NCBI GenBank assembly: GCA_022560615.1
Contig: JADFSR010000007.1
Location: 62,001 to 126,000, forward strand
DNA length: 64,000 nt
Source: Gemmatimonadota bacterium
GTDB taxonomy: Bacteria; Gemmatimonadota; Gemmatimonadetes; Longimicrobiales; Gaopeijiaceae
Direction of reading: 5' to 3'
Below the pieces are notes generated by a model, which searched no databases, was not told the DNA's origin, and worked only from the letters and a program-made list of their open reading frames with translations. The translations under genes and the position numbers were made by a program. Each line of letters opens with the position of its first letter. Position 1 is the stretch's first letter. Below, piece after piece: positions 27,170 through 37,525 of the stretch.

Positions 27170-29905
27170 ATGCGGGTCCTAACTGTCGTCGCCGGTGCGT
27201 GCCTGCTGGCGCTTCCCGCTCCCATCGCCACCCAGATCCCCACGCCTGAGTCGGTGCTCGGATATTCGGTCGGCTCTGATTTCGAGCTGGCCAACTACGA
27301 GCAATCGCTGGAGTACTTTCAGCGGCTCGCCGCCGCTTCTGACCGCGTCGAGTTACGCGAGATCGGCCGGACGAGCTTTGGCCGTCCGTGGCACCTCGCG
27401 CTGATCTCGTCGGCCGAGAATCTCAGGAACGCAGAGCGTTACCGGGAAATCGCGCACCAGCTCGCGTACCCCACCGACGACCTGACCGCGGCCGACGCGC
27501 GAGCGCTCGCCGAAGAGGGCAAGGCGATCGTGCACATCGACGGGGGGCTGCACGCCACCGAGGTCGCGCACGCGCAGCACACGATACAGCTCGCATACGA
27601 CCTCGTGACGGGCGACGACGATCCGGAGATCGCCGCGATCCTCGACAACGTCATCCTCGTGCTGTGGTTCAGTATCAACCCGGACGGCCAGACGATGGTG
27701 TCGGATTGGTACTACGAGAACCTCGGCACGCCGTACGAGGTCGCGGGCACGCCGTTCCTGTATCAGAAGTACATCGGGCACGACAACAACCGCGACGGCT
27801 ACATGATCAACCAGATCGAGTCGCGGGTGGTGACGCGCGTGGATCGGTATTGGGAGCCGCAGATCATCTACAACCACCACCAGACGGCTCCCTTCCCGGC
27901 GCGCATCTGGATTCCGCCCTTCGCGGAGCCGATCAGCCCGAATGTGCATCCTCTCATGTGGCGCACCGTCAACCTGATCGGGATGGCGATGGCGCAGGCG
28001 CTCGAGGAGCGTGGTCAGAAGGGCGCCGTGCACATGAGTGGATTCGACGCCTGGTACCCCGGCTTCTTGGACCACGCGAACAACTTCCACAACATCGCGT
28101 CGTTTATGACCGAGACAGGTCTGTACCGCTACGCGACGCCTCATTTCTACACCATCAACGACTTCCCGGAGGATCAGCGCGATCTTCGTCCGCAGTCGCT
28201 GTACGCGAGTCCCTGGGAGGGCGGCTGGTGGCGCATCAGGGACGCCGTCGACTACATGCTGACCGCTTCGGTGTCGGTGCTCGACGTGGCGGCGAAGTAC
28301 AAGAACGACCTGCTCTTCAACCGCTTCCAGGCGGCCAGAGACGTCATCGAAAAGTACCGGGCCGGCCCCCCGTACGCCTATTTCATCTCCCAAGACCAGC
28401 GCGACCCCGTGGCGGCCGTCGAGATGCTGCGTCGACTCGCGTTCAACGGCATCGACGTCAGGCAGCTCTCCAGCTCGGTCACCGTGGACGGCGTCAGCCA
28501 TCCCGCCGGCACCTGGGTCATCGTCATGGACCAGGCGAACGCGAACTTCGTGCACCAACTCTTTGCGGTGCAGGACTATCCCGATCTGCGCGAGTATCCG
28601 GAGGGCCCCCCGGAACAGCCGTACGACGTGTCCGGCTGGACGCTGCCATATCAGTTCGACGTGAGGGTCGTCGAGGCTCGTACGCCGTTGGGTGACGAGG
28701 TGCGCAGCGCTATGGCCGAGGTACGCGCAGACCCGCTGCCGTGGGATGCGCCAGGCGATGCGCAGGCGTGGGACACGCCTCCCGGTGTGGGTTTCGACAG
28801 CCACCCGGTCGCGCGCGCGATCGTGCCGCCGCCGGGCGTAGCGACCGGTGGCGGCGGGGCCCTGCTCCTCGACCCTGCGCAGAACAACTCGTACAAGGCG
28901 CTTGCCGAGGTGTGGCGGAACGGGGGCAGCGCCCGCTTTCAGCCTGGCTCCCCGGGGGCCGAGGGTGCGGGCGGCTCGAGCGGCCGCTGGATCATCACCG
29001 GTCTGTCGGGCAACGCACAGAATGCTCTCGTAAGCCGGTACGCTCTACGTGCCTCGCGCGGCGGTTCGGCAGGTGTGGTGGTGAGCCAGCCACGAATCGG
29101 TCTGTACCGCTCGTGGAACGCGAGCATGGACGAAGGCTGGACACGCTGGCTCCTCGAGATGTACGGCATCCCGTTCACGAGCCTCTACAGCGCGGACGTG
29201 AGAGCGGGCGACCTGGGCTCCCGCTACGACGTGATCGTGCTCGCCGACATGCGCGGCGGGCAGATCGTCGACGGGTTCGCGAACGGCTCCGTACCGCCCC
29301 GGTACGTGGGAGGCATCGGGCCGGAAGGGGTGCGGGAGCTCGACGCGTTCGTCCGCAGCGGGGGCACGCTCGTCGCGATCAATCGCTCGAGCGGTTTCGT
29401 GATCGACGAGCTGCATCTGCCGGTCGAGAACGTGATCCAGGACGTGCCGCGGGCCGAGTACTTCGCCGGCGGGGCGATCGTGGAGTTGCTCGTGGATCCC
29501 TCCCACCCCGTCATGAGCGGCATGAGCGAGCGCTCGAAAGTATTCGTCGGCGGTAGCCCGGTCTTCACGACCACAGAGGACTTCGACGGGCACGTGCTCG
29601 CGAAGTACCCCGAGAACGGGTCACCACTCCTCTCCGGATACTTCCTCGGTGAGGAGCACGTGCAGGGGTACGCGGCGGCGCTCGACGTGAAATACGGAGA
29701 CGGCCGGGTCGTTCTGCTCGGTCTGAAGCCACAGTGGCGGGCTCAGCCGTTCGGTACCTTCAAGCTGCTCTTCAACGCGGTGCTCTACTCGCGTGAGGTC
29801 GCCGCGGAGGCCCCGGACAACGACGAGTTCTGGACCGCACCGGCCGAGGATGAGGATGAGGATGAGGGTGAGCCTGGGGAGGAGGGTGAGGGTGAGGGGA
29901 ACTGA
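27170..29905 (+). CDS. Secreted M14-family zinc carboxypeptidase-like protein
   Basis: 911 residues; ATG 27170 has AGGAAAG upstream and begins a signal peptide (TVVAGACLLALPAPIATQ). The M14 zinc site is visible as HIDGGLHATE (H-x-x-E) with a later His in YNHHQT. ILVLWFSINPDGQ, GHDNNRDGYM and ETGLYRYATPHFY are typical of the large Gemmatimonadota/Acidobacteria-type M14 proteins. The second half (~560-880) is a GATase-like/ThuA-like segment (DVIVLADMRGGQI, SGGTLVAINRSSGF). The C-terminus is a run of Glu/Asp/Gly. It should trim peptides outside the cytoplasm. Confidence 0.9.
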   Translation: MRVLTVVAGACLLALPAPIATQIPTPESVLGYSVGSDFELANYEQSLEYFQRLAAASDRVELREIGRTSFGRPWHLALISSAENLRNAERYREIAHQLAYPTDDLTAADARALAEEGKAIVHIDGGLHATEVAHAQHTIQLAYDLVTGDDDPEIAAILDNVILVLWFSINPDGQTMVSDWYYENLGTPYEVAGTPFLYQKYIGHDNNRDGYMINQIESRVVTRVDRYWEPQIIYNHHQTAPFPARIWIPPFAEPISPNVHPLMWRTVNLIGMAMAQALEERGQKGAVHMSGFDAWYPGFLDHANNFHNIASFMTETGLYRYATPHFYTINDFPEDQRDLRPQSLYASPWEGGWWRIRDAVDYMLTASVSVLDVAAKYKNDLLFNRFQAARDVIEKYRAGPPYAYFISQDQRDPVAAVEMLRRLAFNGIDVRQLSSSVTVDGVSHPAGTWVIVMDQANANFVHQLFAVQDYPDLREYPEGPPEQPYDVSGWTLPYQFDVRVVEARTPLGDEVRSAMAEVRADPLPWDAPGDAQAWDTPPGVGFDSHPVARAIVPPPGVATGGGGALLLDPAQNNSYKALAEVWRNGGSARFQPGSPGAEGAGGSSGRWIITGLSGNAQNALVSRYALRASRGGSAGVVVSQPRIGLYRSWNASMDEGWTRWLLEMYGIPFTSLYSADVRAGDLGSRYDVIVLADMRGGQIVDGFANGSVPPRYVGGIGPEGVRELDAFVRSGGTLVAINRSSGFVIDELHLPVENVIQDVPRAEYFAGGAIVELLVDPSHPVMSGMSERSKVFVGGSPVFTTTEDFDGHVLAKYPENGSPLLSGYFLGEEHVQGYAAALDVKYGDGRVVLLGLKPQWRAQPFGTFKLLFNAVLYSREVAAEAPDNDEFWTAPAEDEDEDEGEPGEEGEGEGN

Positions 29906-30243
29906 GAGCGGGGCCGGCCCTTGGTGGAGACACCGCGGTTGTCCTTCGCCTGCTTTTCGCGGTTATCGCGCCGGACCCGGTAGTGGGTCGGCTCGCCCTC
30001 AGTGGAGACCGCGAAGCTAAGGACGTTCAGAAAGATCAGCAGCGGCGTCAGCGTCGCGGACAGTCCGAGAAGGAGGGTCGCGCGACTCGATTCATCGTTC
30101 GCGGGCATCCCGACCTCGATCGCCGCGTCCCCTCGCGCCGTGGCCTCGATGACTCGGTCGAGCGCCGAAATCGATACGAGCACCCCGAGAGCGCCGATCG
30201 CGCCGGTTGAATAGACCAGACGTCTGAGCTTGTTCGTCGTCAT
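29785..30243 (-). CDS. Small two-helix membrane protein, convergent overlap with M14 gene
   Basis: 152 residues from ATG 30243 with a poor ribosome site. Residues 9-28 and 58-82 are hydrophobic helices (YSTGAIGALGVLVSISAL; LLLGLSATLTPLLIFLNVLSF). The last ~40 residues overlap the 3' end of the M14 gene and are a Ser/Pro run that is only the complement of its acidic codons, so the natural C-terminus probably ends near TEGEPTHYRVRR. I do not recognise a family. Coding is suggested by the sensible helices, not proven. Confidence 0.45.
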   Translation of the reverse strand: MTTNKLRRLVYSTGAIGALGVLVSISALDRVIEATARGDAAIEVGMPANDESSRATLLLGLSATLTPLLIFLNVLSFAVSTEGEPTHYRVRRDNREKQAKDNRGVSTKGRPRSQFPSPSPSSPGSPSSSSSSSAGAVQNSSLSGASAATSRE

Positions 30244-30489
30244 CTGATGCGGGAGTAGTGGCGCAGTTCTCCGTCAGCTTCTACAGCAAGCGATGGGCCG
30301 GCCCACGGTTGCGAATTCTAGTGTCCTTAAGTCAGGACAGGACAAAGGGATACGGTGTTCGACCCCTCGGTGGCGAAGTCCTCTATTCGCTATTCTTTGC
30401 CGGCCGCGGCAAGGATGGGTTGACTCGTGCGAGCCTGAAGTCGGGCCGCGAATGAAACTCTTTGAGGGTCGGGTGGGGTAGAGGGTCGC

Positions 30490-31275
30490 ATGTTTCCAAT
30501 GACCACGTGGGTGAAGCGCCTTCTCATCGCGAACATCGCGATGTACTTCGTGTCGGCGTCGGTGCCGATGGTGTACCGGATGATGGTCCTGTACCCACCG
30601 GAGGTATTGATCCGGCCTTGGTCACTGGTGACCTACATGTTCCTGCACGGCGGTATGCGCCATCTGATCTTCAACATGATCGGGCTGTACTTCTTTGGGC
30701 CGCGTCTCGAGGACCGGCTCGGAGCCAAAGTATTTCTTTGGCTGTATTTCCTCTCCGGAATCGGGGGGGCGCTGTTCAGCCTGATCTTTTCGCCCCTGGC
30801 GCTGGTGGTGGGTGCGTCGGCCGGCGTATATGGCGTCCTGCTCGGCTTCGCCATGTACTGGCCGCGGGAGAAGATCTACCTGTGGATGATCCTGCCCGTG
30901 GAGGCGTGGTTGCTCGCCACCATCCTCGTGATCGCGTCGCTCTACTCGGGCATCAACCCGTCGGCGGGGTCGAACACGGCGCACTTCGCCCACCTCGGTG
31001 GCCTCGCCTTCGCATTCGGGTTCCTGAAGTGGTCGGAGTGGAACAAGGGGGCGGCGCAGCGCGCCTTCCAGGCGAAGTTCAACCCGAACGCCACGCCTAC
31101 GGGCATGGTGGGTGACCGGCTCGCGGCGGCCCGATGGAAAGGCATCTCAGTCGACGGGCTGCACGAGCTGAACCGCGAAGAGGTCGTGCGCCTGCTGAGC
31201 AAGGTCGACGCCGATGGAGCGGCGAGCCTCACGGTCTCGGAACGCCAATTCCTCGACCGGATGTCGGCGGGGTGA
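30490..31275 (+). CDS. Rhomboid-family intramembrane serine protease
   Basis: 261 residues. The catalytic Ser110 is in GASAGVYG and the catalytic His168 in HFAHLGGLAFAFG. The first loop has HGGMRHLIFNMIGLYFFGPRLE, the family's H-x-x-x-N region. There are six membrane helices, then a ~65-residue soluble C-terminal tail (KWSEWNKG..., DGLHELNREEVVRLLSKV) with an SHOCT-like helix. It cleaves transmembrane substrates in the inner membrane. Its start ATG 30490 has GGGTCG-type purine-rich sequence upstream. Confidence 0.93.
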   Translation: MFPMTTWVKRLLIANIAMYFVSASVPMVYRMMVLYPPEVLIRPWSLVTYMFLHGGMRHLIFNMIGLYFFGPRLEDRLGAKVFLWLYFLSGIGGALFSLIFSPLALVVGASAGVYGVLLGFAMYWPREKIYLWMILPVEAWLLATILVIASLYSGINPSAGSNTAHFAHLGGLAFAFGFLKWSEWNKGAAQRAFQAKFNPNATPTGMVGDRLAAARWKGISVDGLHELNREEVVRLLSKVDADGAASLTVSERQFLDRMSAG

Positions 31276-31298
31276 GCCGCCGGTAGGCCTCGATAGCG

Positions 31299-31919
31299 TT
31301 GTCGCCCGACTCCTCTCGACATGCGATTCCGGCGCGGGTCCACCGCGTCGAGCAGACGATCCAGAGGAGCCGTTTCATCACGTCCGGCGCGCATGCTCCC
31401 GACGCGGACGCTGCGCACGCCTTCATCCAGCGCGTCCGCGACGAGTTTCCCGACGCTACTCACAACTGTTGGGCTTTCGTAGCGGGTCCTCCCGGCAGCA
31501 CGGCCCACATCGGCATGAGCGACGACGGTGAGCCACACGGCACGGCCGGGCGCCCTATGCTCACCGCGCTCCTCCACGGAGGCGTTGGCGAGATCGTCTC
31601 GGTGAGCACGCGCTACTTCGGCGGCGTGAAGCTCGGCACTGGGGGGCTCTCCAGGGCCTACTCGGGCGGGGTGAAGCTCTTGTTGGATTCCCTGCCCGTC
31701 GAGGAGAGGGTGGAGCGATCCTTCGTTGAGGTAACCGTCAGCTACGCGGACGTCGATGCGCTGCAGCGGCTGATGGAAGAGTCGGACGTAACGGTCGAAG
31801 CCGAGGAGTACGGAGCAGAGGTACGGTACTCGTGTGGCGTCCCGGCCTCCGCACTGGACACGTTTCGAGGCGCCGTGGCCGACGTCACCCGGGGAGCGGG
31901 CGTCGTCCGAGAGGTTTGA
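31299..31919 (+). CDS. yigZ: YigZ/IMPACT family protein
   Basis: 206 residues from a TTG at 31299. The N-domain has the UPF0029/IMPACT signature: SRFITSGAHAPDADAAHAFI, DATHNCWAFVAG, SDDGEPHGTAGRPML, YFGGVKLGTGGLSRAYSGG. The C-domain is the ferredoxin-like half (VTVSYADVDALQRLMEE). Its molecular role is uncertain; the eukaryotic relative is a translation regulator. It is 24 bp from the rhomboid gene and convergent with the M24 peptidase. Confidence 0.9.
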   Translation: MSPDSSRHAIPARVHRVEQTIQRSRFITSGAHAPDADAAHAFIQRVRDEFPDATHNCWAFVAGPPGSTAHIGMSDDGEPHGTAGRPMLTALLHGGVGEIVSVSTRYFGGVKLGTGGLSRAYSGGVKLLLDSLPVEERVERSFVEVTVSYADVDALQRLMEESDVTVEAEEYGAEVRYSCGVPASALDTFRGAVADVTRGAGVVREV

Positions 31920-31941
31920 TCGCCCTGAGCTGGATCCTAGA

Positions 31942-33237
31942 TCAGTGCTCCCAGTTCGCGAACGGCTCTTCGAGCGACGGACTCTGGGGTGTGAACAGCT
32001 CGGCCCCGTCCTGGGTGATGACCATGTCGTCCTCGAGGCGCACGCCGAACTCGCCGGGGATGTAGATCCCGGGCTCGTCACTGAACGTATTGCCCACCGC
32101 GAGGGGCACCTTGTTGCCCTTCACGAGATACGGCCACTCGTGCCCGTCCATGCCGATGCCGTGGCCGACGCGGTGCGTGAAGAATTTGTACCCCGGACCG
32201 TATCCGGCGTCCTCGATGACCTTCCGAGCAGCTGCGTCGACATCTTCGGCGGGCACTCCGGGGGCCGCTGCTTCGAACGCTGCGGTCTGAGCCCGATACT
32301 CGATGTCGTAGACGCGTTTCATCTTGTCGGTCGGGGTGCCGAGCACGAAGGTCCGGCTGATGTCGGAGCGGTAGCCCTCGATGGCGCACCCACCGTCGAT
32401 GAGCAGGATAGTGCCCTCACGGATGACCTGAGGCGTGATCGAGCCGTGAGGGAGCGCGGACCATTCACCGGTCTGGACGCCCGCCCCGCCGGCGAACCCG
32501 AGTCGCTGGTGAGCCATTGAGACGAGTCCGGCGAACTCGCGCTGGGTCATGCCCTCGTCCATCGCGAGATACGCCGCCTTGTAGGCCGTGAGTGTCAGCT
32601 CGTTTGCGAGCTTCATCAGCGCGAGCTCGTGCTCGTCCTTCACGCCGCGGCAGCCTGCGCTGACCGGAGTGGCGTCTGCGACCGTGAGCGCCGGCGCAGC
32701 GCGTGCGATGCCGTCGCTGAAACGGAACTGCATCGTCTCTTCCGCACCGACCTTGCCGGTCGTGATGCCGCGGTCACGTAGACCCTGGGCAACGAGCTCA
32801 TAGGGGCTCTCGTGCTCTTCCCAGGTATAGACGCCGGAGCCGCCCAAGGGTCCGAGAGCGAGTTGTTCCCGTGCGCGTTCTTCCTCGAAGGCGGGACAGA
32901 CCACGAAAGCGTCGCCGCGCACGGGGATGACGACTGTGAACAGGCGTTCTCCGCCGCCCCAGCTCACGTTGGTGAAGTAGACCATCGACGTGCCACCGGT
33001 GAGCACGAGCGCGTCGAGGCCGTGCTCCCGCATGAGGCGCTTGGCCTTCTCGACTCGAGCCGCCCGCTCCGCGGTCGTGATGGGGTGTGCCCGGTCCGCC
33101 CACGAGCTCAGGCGTGCGATCGACGGCGGCATAACCTGCGGAGGAGTCTCGGCCCCGAGCAGCGCTTCGGGCTGAGTGAGCGCGGCGCCCGCTGCCGCGG
33201 CCGCGGAGGCTCCAAGGAAGTGGCGTCTCGAGATCAT
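31942..33237 (-). CDS. M24-family Xaa-Pro peptidase-like protein with Tat signal
   Basis: 431 residues from ATG 33237 with GGAGAG five bases upstream. The N-terminus SRRHFLGASAAAAAGAAL is a twin-arginine signal, so export occurs folded. The creatinase-like N-domain is followed by a pita-bread domain with metal ligands in LLIDGGCAIEGYRSDISRTF, THRVGHGIGMDGHEWP, DEPGIYIPGEFGVRLEDD. It is a dinuclear-metal aminopeptidase for X-Pro bonds or a related creatinase-type enzyme. Export of such an enzyme is a trait of this lineage's peptide scavenging. Confidence 0.92.
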   Translation of the reverse strand: MISRRHFLGASAAAAAGAALTQPEALLGAETPPQVMPPSIARLSSWADRAHPITTAERAARVEKAKRLMREHGLDALVLTGGTSMVYFTNVSWGGGERLFTVVIPVRGDAFVVCPAFEEERAREQLALGPLGGSGVYTWEEHESPYELVAQGLRDRGITTGKVGAEETMQFRFSDGIARAAPALTVADATPVSAGCRGVKDEHELALMKLANELTLTAYKAAYLAMDEGMTQREFAGLVSMAHQRLGFAGGAGVQTGEWSALPHGSITPQVIREGTILLIDGGCAIEGYRSDISRTFVLGTPTDKMKRVYDIEYRAQTAAFEAAAPGVPAEDVDAAARKVIEDAGYGPGYKFFTHRVGHGIGMDGHEWPYLVKGNKVPLAVGNTFSDEPGIYIPGEFGVRLEDDMVITQDGAELFTPQSPSLEEPFANWEH

Positions 33238-33407
33238 GAGTCTCTCCGAAGTACGGTCTGCGGCGACCTCGCCGCCGGTCCAGGCGCGCATGATAGGGCT
33301 TCTGGGGCCGACTCACCACGGGCGGTCGAGCGTGCGCGCGAAACGCTTGTCTGGCTCCGCGGGTCGCCGCAGGTTGACGGTCGCACCGTCACGACGAGGA
33401 GGTCCCA

Positions 33408-34925
<1,518 letters not shown>

Positions 34926-34932
34926 TGTCCCG

Positions 34933-35661
34933 ATGAGCGATCTGCGAATCGACTACGGCGATTTGACCGGCCTGGTGGACGAGGAGCGGAAGCAGTCGGG
35001 GCAGCGCAAAGCGCGGCGGAGCCGGCTGCGCAGGCTCCCGTTCGTGACGCTGAAGTGGGCCGTGGGCCTCGTGGTACTGGCGGTCCTTCCGTTTGCGGTC
35101 CTCATACGTGGTGGCGTTTTCGCGTACCGCGAATGGGCGCTGGGAACCTGGCCGGCGCTCGCGTTGGCGGTGACCGTCACCACGCTCCTTCTCGTGGGCT
35201 ACGCCTGGGCCTTCAGCCGGAAGGTCGGAGCGGGAAAGGGCATGCGTTGGGTGCTCACGAGAGGCGCCATTGCGATCGCGATCGCGTACTCGGGATACGC
35301 GCTCGTCTACGTCGCGAGCGCCAACGTGAAGTCCGAGGATATCCAGGCGCAGTACGCGGCGATCCACCCGCTGCTGCGCGTCGCCGCCAGCTCGCTGATC
35401 CTCGTGGATCCGAGTGCCGTCATCACCGACGCGGGGCGTTCCGTCGAGGACTACTACGCGATGGGCCTGCCCGTGAACGAAGCGTCGCTCCACTTCGAGC
35501 AGGAGGACGGCTTCGTTCACGCGCTCGACCTCAGAACGAATGGTCGTCCGGAATGGAGGAACCGAGCGGTCGAAATGGCCTTCTGGGCACTGGGCTTTCA
35601 CTCGCTCCGCCATGTGGGGACGGCGGACCACCTTCATCTCTCGCTTCGTCTTCCGGGGTAA
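34933..35661 (+). CDS. Membrane protein with C-terminal M15-like metal motif
   Basis: 242 residues. Three hydrophobic helices (about 42-64, 75-95, 112-135) follow a basic N-terminus. The last 70 residues (HFEQEDGFVHALDLRT..., LGFHSLRHVGTADHLHLSLRLPG) contain an H-x-x-D and a D-H-L-H pattern like that of D-Ala-D-Ala carboxypeptidase/MepA (M15) zinc sites. This is only a motif-level match. The gene starts 8 bp after the beta-lactamase-like gene, so both may act on the envelope. A hairpin follows at 35688. Confidence 0.72.
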   Translation: MSDLRIDYGDLTGLVDEERKQSGQRKARRSRLRRLPFVTLKWAVGLVVLAVLPFAVLIRGGVFAYREWALGTWPALALAVTVTTLLLVGYAWAFSRKVGAGKGMRWVLTRGAIAIAIAYSGYALVYVASANVKSEDIQAQYAAIHPLLRVAASSLILVDPSAVITDAGRSVEDYYAMGLPVNEASLHFEQEDGFVHALDLRTNGRPEWRNRAVEMAFWALGFHSLRHVGTADHLHLSLRLPG

Positions 35662-36005
35662 CGTCCGCGGCAGCTGTTTCGCGCTCGACTCCGCCCTCGT
35701 CACCGCTCGTCCGCGGTAGCGGAGTGGGTTGGCACCAGAGCGTCGCGCCGCCCGGCGGATGACTGACCCAGTCGTCCACGAGCCTAGGGCGCGTCTCCCG
35801 TCTTGTTCCCATCGTCTTCTCTCCCTCCGAGCCTGCGAACGCGACGTTCGCGTCCTCGGCAGAAAGCATCGCTCAGGGGAGGGGGCCGTCGCGCTCCGTC
35901 ATGCGGCGTACCGATCGCGACCTACCGACGTAGGGGCTTTGTAACAGCGCGCACCTGAACACGGCGTGGTCTCGTGGCTGGTCAGGTCGCGAGCGGGTTC
36001 GGGCG
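35662..36005. other. Intergenic region without a supported gene
   Basis: This 344-bp gap between the membrane gene and yajQ holds the compound hairpin at 35688-35725 and a small inverted repeat CCTAC-CGAC-GTAGG near 35921. I see no ORF with protein character and no RNA gene in it. Confidence 0.6.
35688..35725 (+). terminator. Compound hairpin after the membrane-protein gene
   Basis: Outer arms ACTCCGC (35688-35694) and GCGGAGT (35719-35725) enclose inner arms ACCGC and GCGGT (35702-35706, 35713-35717). It begins 27 bp after the stop codon. There is no T-run, so it may be a processing or attenuation hairpin instead. Confidence 0.5.
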
Positions 36006-36506
36006 TTAGCGATAGTTCCCGAACGACAGCTCCATGCCGTAGTCCCCGGCGCGAACGAGCGCGATCACCTCCTGCAGCGTGTCGCGCGACCCGGCGGTCA
36101 CCCGGAGCTCGTCGCCCTGAATCGAGACCTGGACCTTCTTGAAGCCGTGGTCCCGGATGTCCTTTGAGATCTTCTTCGCGGTCTCCTGATCGATCCCCTG
36201 CTTGAGCCCGACGGTTATGCGCGCGCGGCCGAGCGACCCCATCTCGATCTTGCCCTCGTCGATGTTCTTCAACGGCACCTTGCGGCGTGCGAGCTTCTCG
36301 CGGAGCACACCCAGCAGAGCCTCCATCCGGTATGCGTCGTCGGCATCGAGCCGGACCACCGCGGCGGCTCGATCGAACTCGAGCGTGCAGCTCGCGCCCT
36401 TGAAGTCGTACCGAGTGGCGATCTCCTTGCTGGCCATGTTCACTGCGTTGTCGACCTCCTGCAGATCGACGCCGGTGGTGATGTCGAACGAGGCTTTCTT
36501 GGCCAT
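36006..36506 (-). CDS. yajQ: YajQ family cyclic-di-GMP/nucleotide-binding protein
   Basis: 166 residues, full length. The family sequence is clear from the start: SFDITTGVDLQEVDNAVNMASKEIATRYDFKG, then the duplicated ferredoxin-like half ending GDYGMELSFGNYR. YajQ homologues bind c-di-GMP in Xanthomonas and act with transcription factors, while others bind nucleotides or RNA. The upstream gene at 36522 lies only 15 bp away on the same strand. Confidence 0.95.
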   Translation of the reverse strand: MAKKASFDITTGVDLQEVDNAVNMASKEIATRYDFKGASCTLEFDRAAAVVRLDADDAYRMEALLGVLREKLARRKVPLKNIDEGKIEMGSLGRARITVGLKQGIDQETAKKISKDIRDHGFKKVQVSIQGDELRVTAGSRDTLQEVIALVRAGDYGMELSFGNYR

Positions 36507-36521
36507 ACTTCTCTCTCCTTT

Positions 36522-37121
36522 CTACGGCCCCGGCGGCCGCCGATTCCGCGCCGCGCCCCGCAGCGCGGTGTCGAGCACCTCGAGCTCATCGCTCCAAGAG
36601 ACGCGCCATCCGTCCGGGACGCGGTCCAGCTGCATGACCTTCACTTCGGAGACGGCGCCGCTGATGCGAGCCGTGGTTCGGTAGACCACGTGCGCCTCGC
36701 CCGACTCTTCCACGACATGCCCAATCACTTCGTCATCTCGGTCGTAGATCGCGTGCATGAGTCCGGGCATGTCGTCGATCATCGTGCCGATGGCGCGGTC
36801 GAAGACGGTGGCGTGATCGAGCGCGGCATACGCCGCGGAGTCCGTGGCTGTGAAATACTCGCGCACGGTGCCGGTCGAGTCTGAGTCGGCGATCATCGTG
36901 ACGGTCTGATGGAATCGGTCGAGCGTCTCCGGGTGGATGAATTGAGCAGCGGTGCTCCAGCGTATGAGCCGTACGGAGCGGAGGAAGAGCTCGGCGGTCG
37001 CCTCAGGGGTGGCGGTGGCGTCGGCGAGCGTCTGCTGGACGCCGGCGCGCAAAGGACCAACCGACAAGGCAACGCCGAGCCAGGCTACCGCGAGAGTGAT
37101 CGAGCCAGTTCGCTTCCTCAT
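36522..37121 (-). CDS. Secreted protein of unknown function, possibly NTF2-like
   Basis: 199 residues with an N-terminal signal (SITLAVAWLGVALSVGPLRAG). The body (ATAELFLRSVRLIRWSTAAQFIHPETLDRFHQTV; EAHVVYRTTARISGAVSEVKVMQLDRVPDGWRVSW) has the helix-then-curved-sheet pattern of NTF2/SnoaL-like or DUF4878-like domains. Not assignable to a named family. It is probably co-transcribed with yajQ. Confidence 0.72.
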   Translation of the reverse strand: MRKRTGSITLAVAWLGVALSVGPLRAGVQQTLADATATPEATAELFLRSVRLIRWSTAAQFIHPETLDRFHQTVTMIADSDSTGTVREYFTATDSAAYAALDHATVFDRAIGTMIDDMPGLMHAIYDRDDEVIGHVVEESGEAHVVYRTTARISGAVSEVKVMQLDRVPDGWRVSWSDELEVLDTALRGAARNRRPPGP

Positions 37122-37187
37122 CCGAGTCGGTACTCCGGGGGACGAGCGGAGTGCCGTGTTTGGAAGCGGCCGGTCGGCTCCATACCC

Positions 37188-37254
37188 TGTTCATTGCATA
37201 CCTACGTGTTCATTGCCGAAGGTAGAAGGGTGGAATATATTCCTCCTATCTACC
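37188..37254 (+). promoter_or_regulatory. Direct repeats and 34-bp palindrome ahead of vapBC
   Basis: TGTTCATTGC occurs at 37188-37197 and 37207-37216. Just downstream, a palindrome spans 37221-37254: outer arms GGTAGA and TCTACC around a perfect core GGAATATATTCC (37232-37243). It ends 14 bp before the antitoxin ATG. This is a convincing operator for autoregulation by the VapB-type protein. Confidence 0.65.
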
Positions 37255-37268
37255 TCCGATGGGGACTC

Positions 37269-37523
37269 ATGGCACTGAACATCAAGAGCGACGAGGCTCA
37301 CCGTCTTGCTCGAGAGCTCGCGGAGGCGACCGGTTCGTCGCTGACTGATGCCGTTACCACGGCCCTCCGGCGGACGCTCAGCGCGGAAACGCGAGTGATT
37401 GGGCCCGATCTCTTGCTGAGAGAGGTGGAAGAGCTTCAGCTCTTCGTATCTGATCTGCCCGATCGGGATCCTCGGACAAACGAGGAGATCCTAGGCTACG
37501 GTGTCACCGGGCTGCCGGGCTAG
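37269..37523 (+). CDS. vapB: VapB-type antitoxin (Rv0623-like)
   Basis: 84 residues from ATG 37269. MALNIKSDEAHRLARELAEATG and SLTDAVTTALRRTL are the ribbon-helix-helix-like N-terminus of the Rv0623/PSK_trans_fac antitoxins. The C-terminal half (LQLFVSDLPDRDPRTNEEILGYG) is the toxin-binding tail typical of that family. The toxin gene starts 2 bp after its stop. Confidence 0.92.
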   Translation: MALNIKSDEAHRLARELAEATGSSLTDAVTTALRRTLSAETRVIGPDLLLREVEELQLFVSDLPDRDPRTNEEILGYGVTGLPG

Positions 37524-37525
37524 TC

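Noticed and set aside
30330-30400. tRNA-like TTCGACCCC stretch
   Set aside because: No acceptor or anticodon stems can be formed around it.
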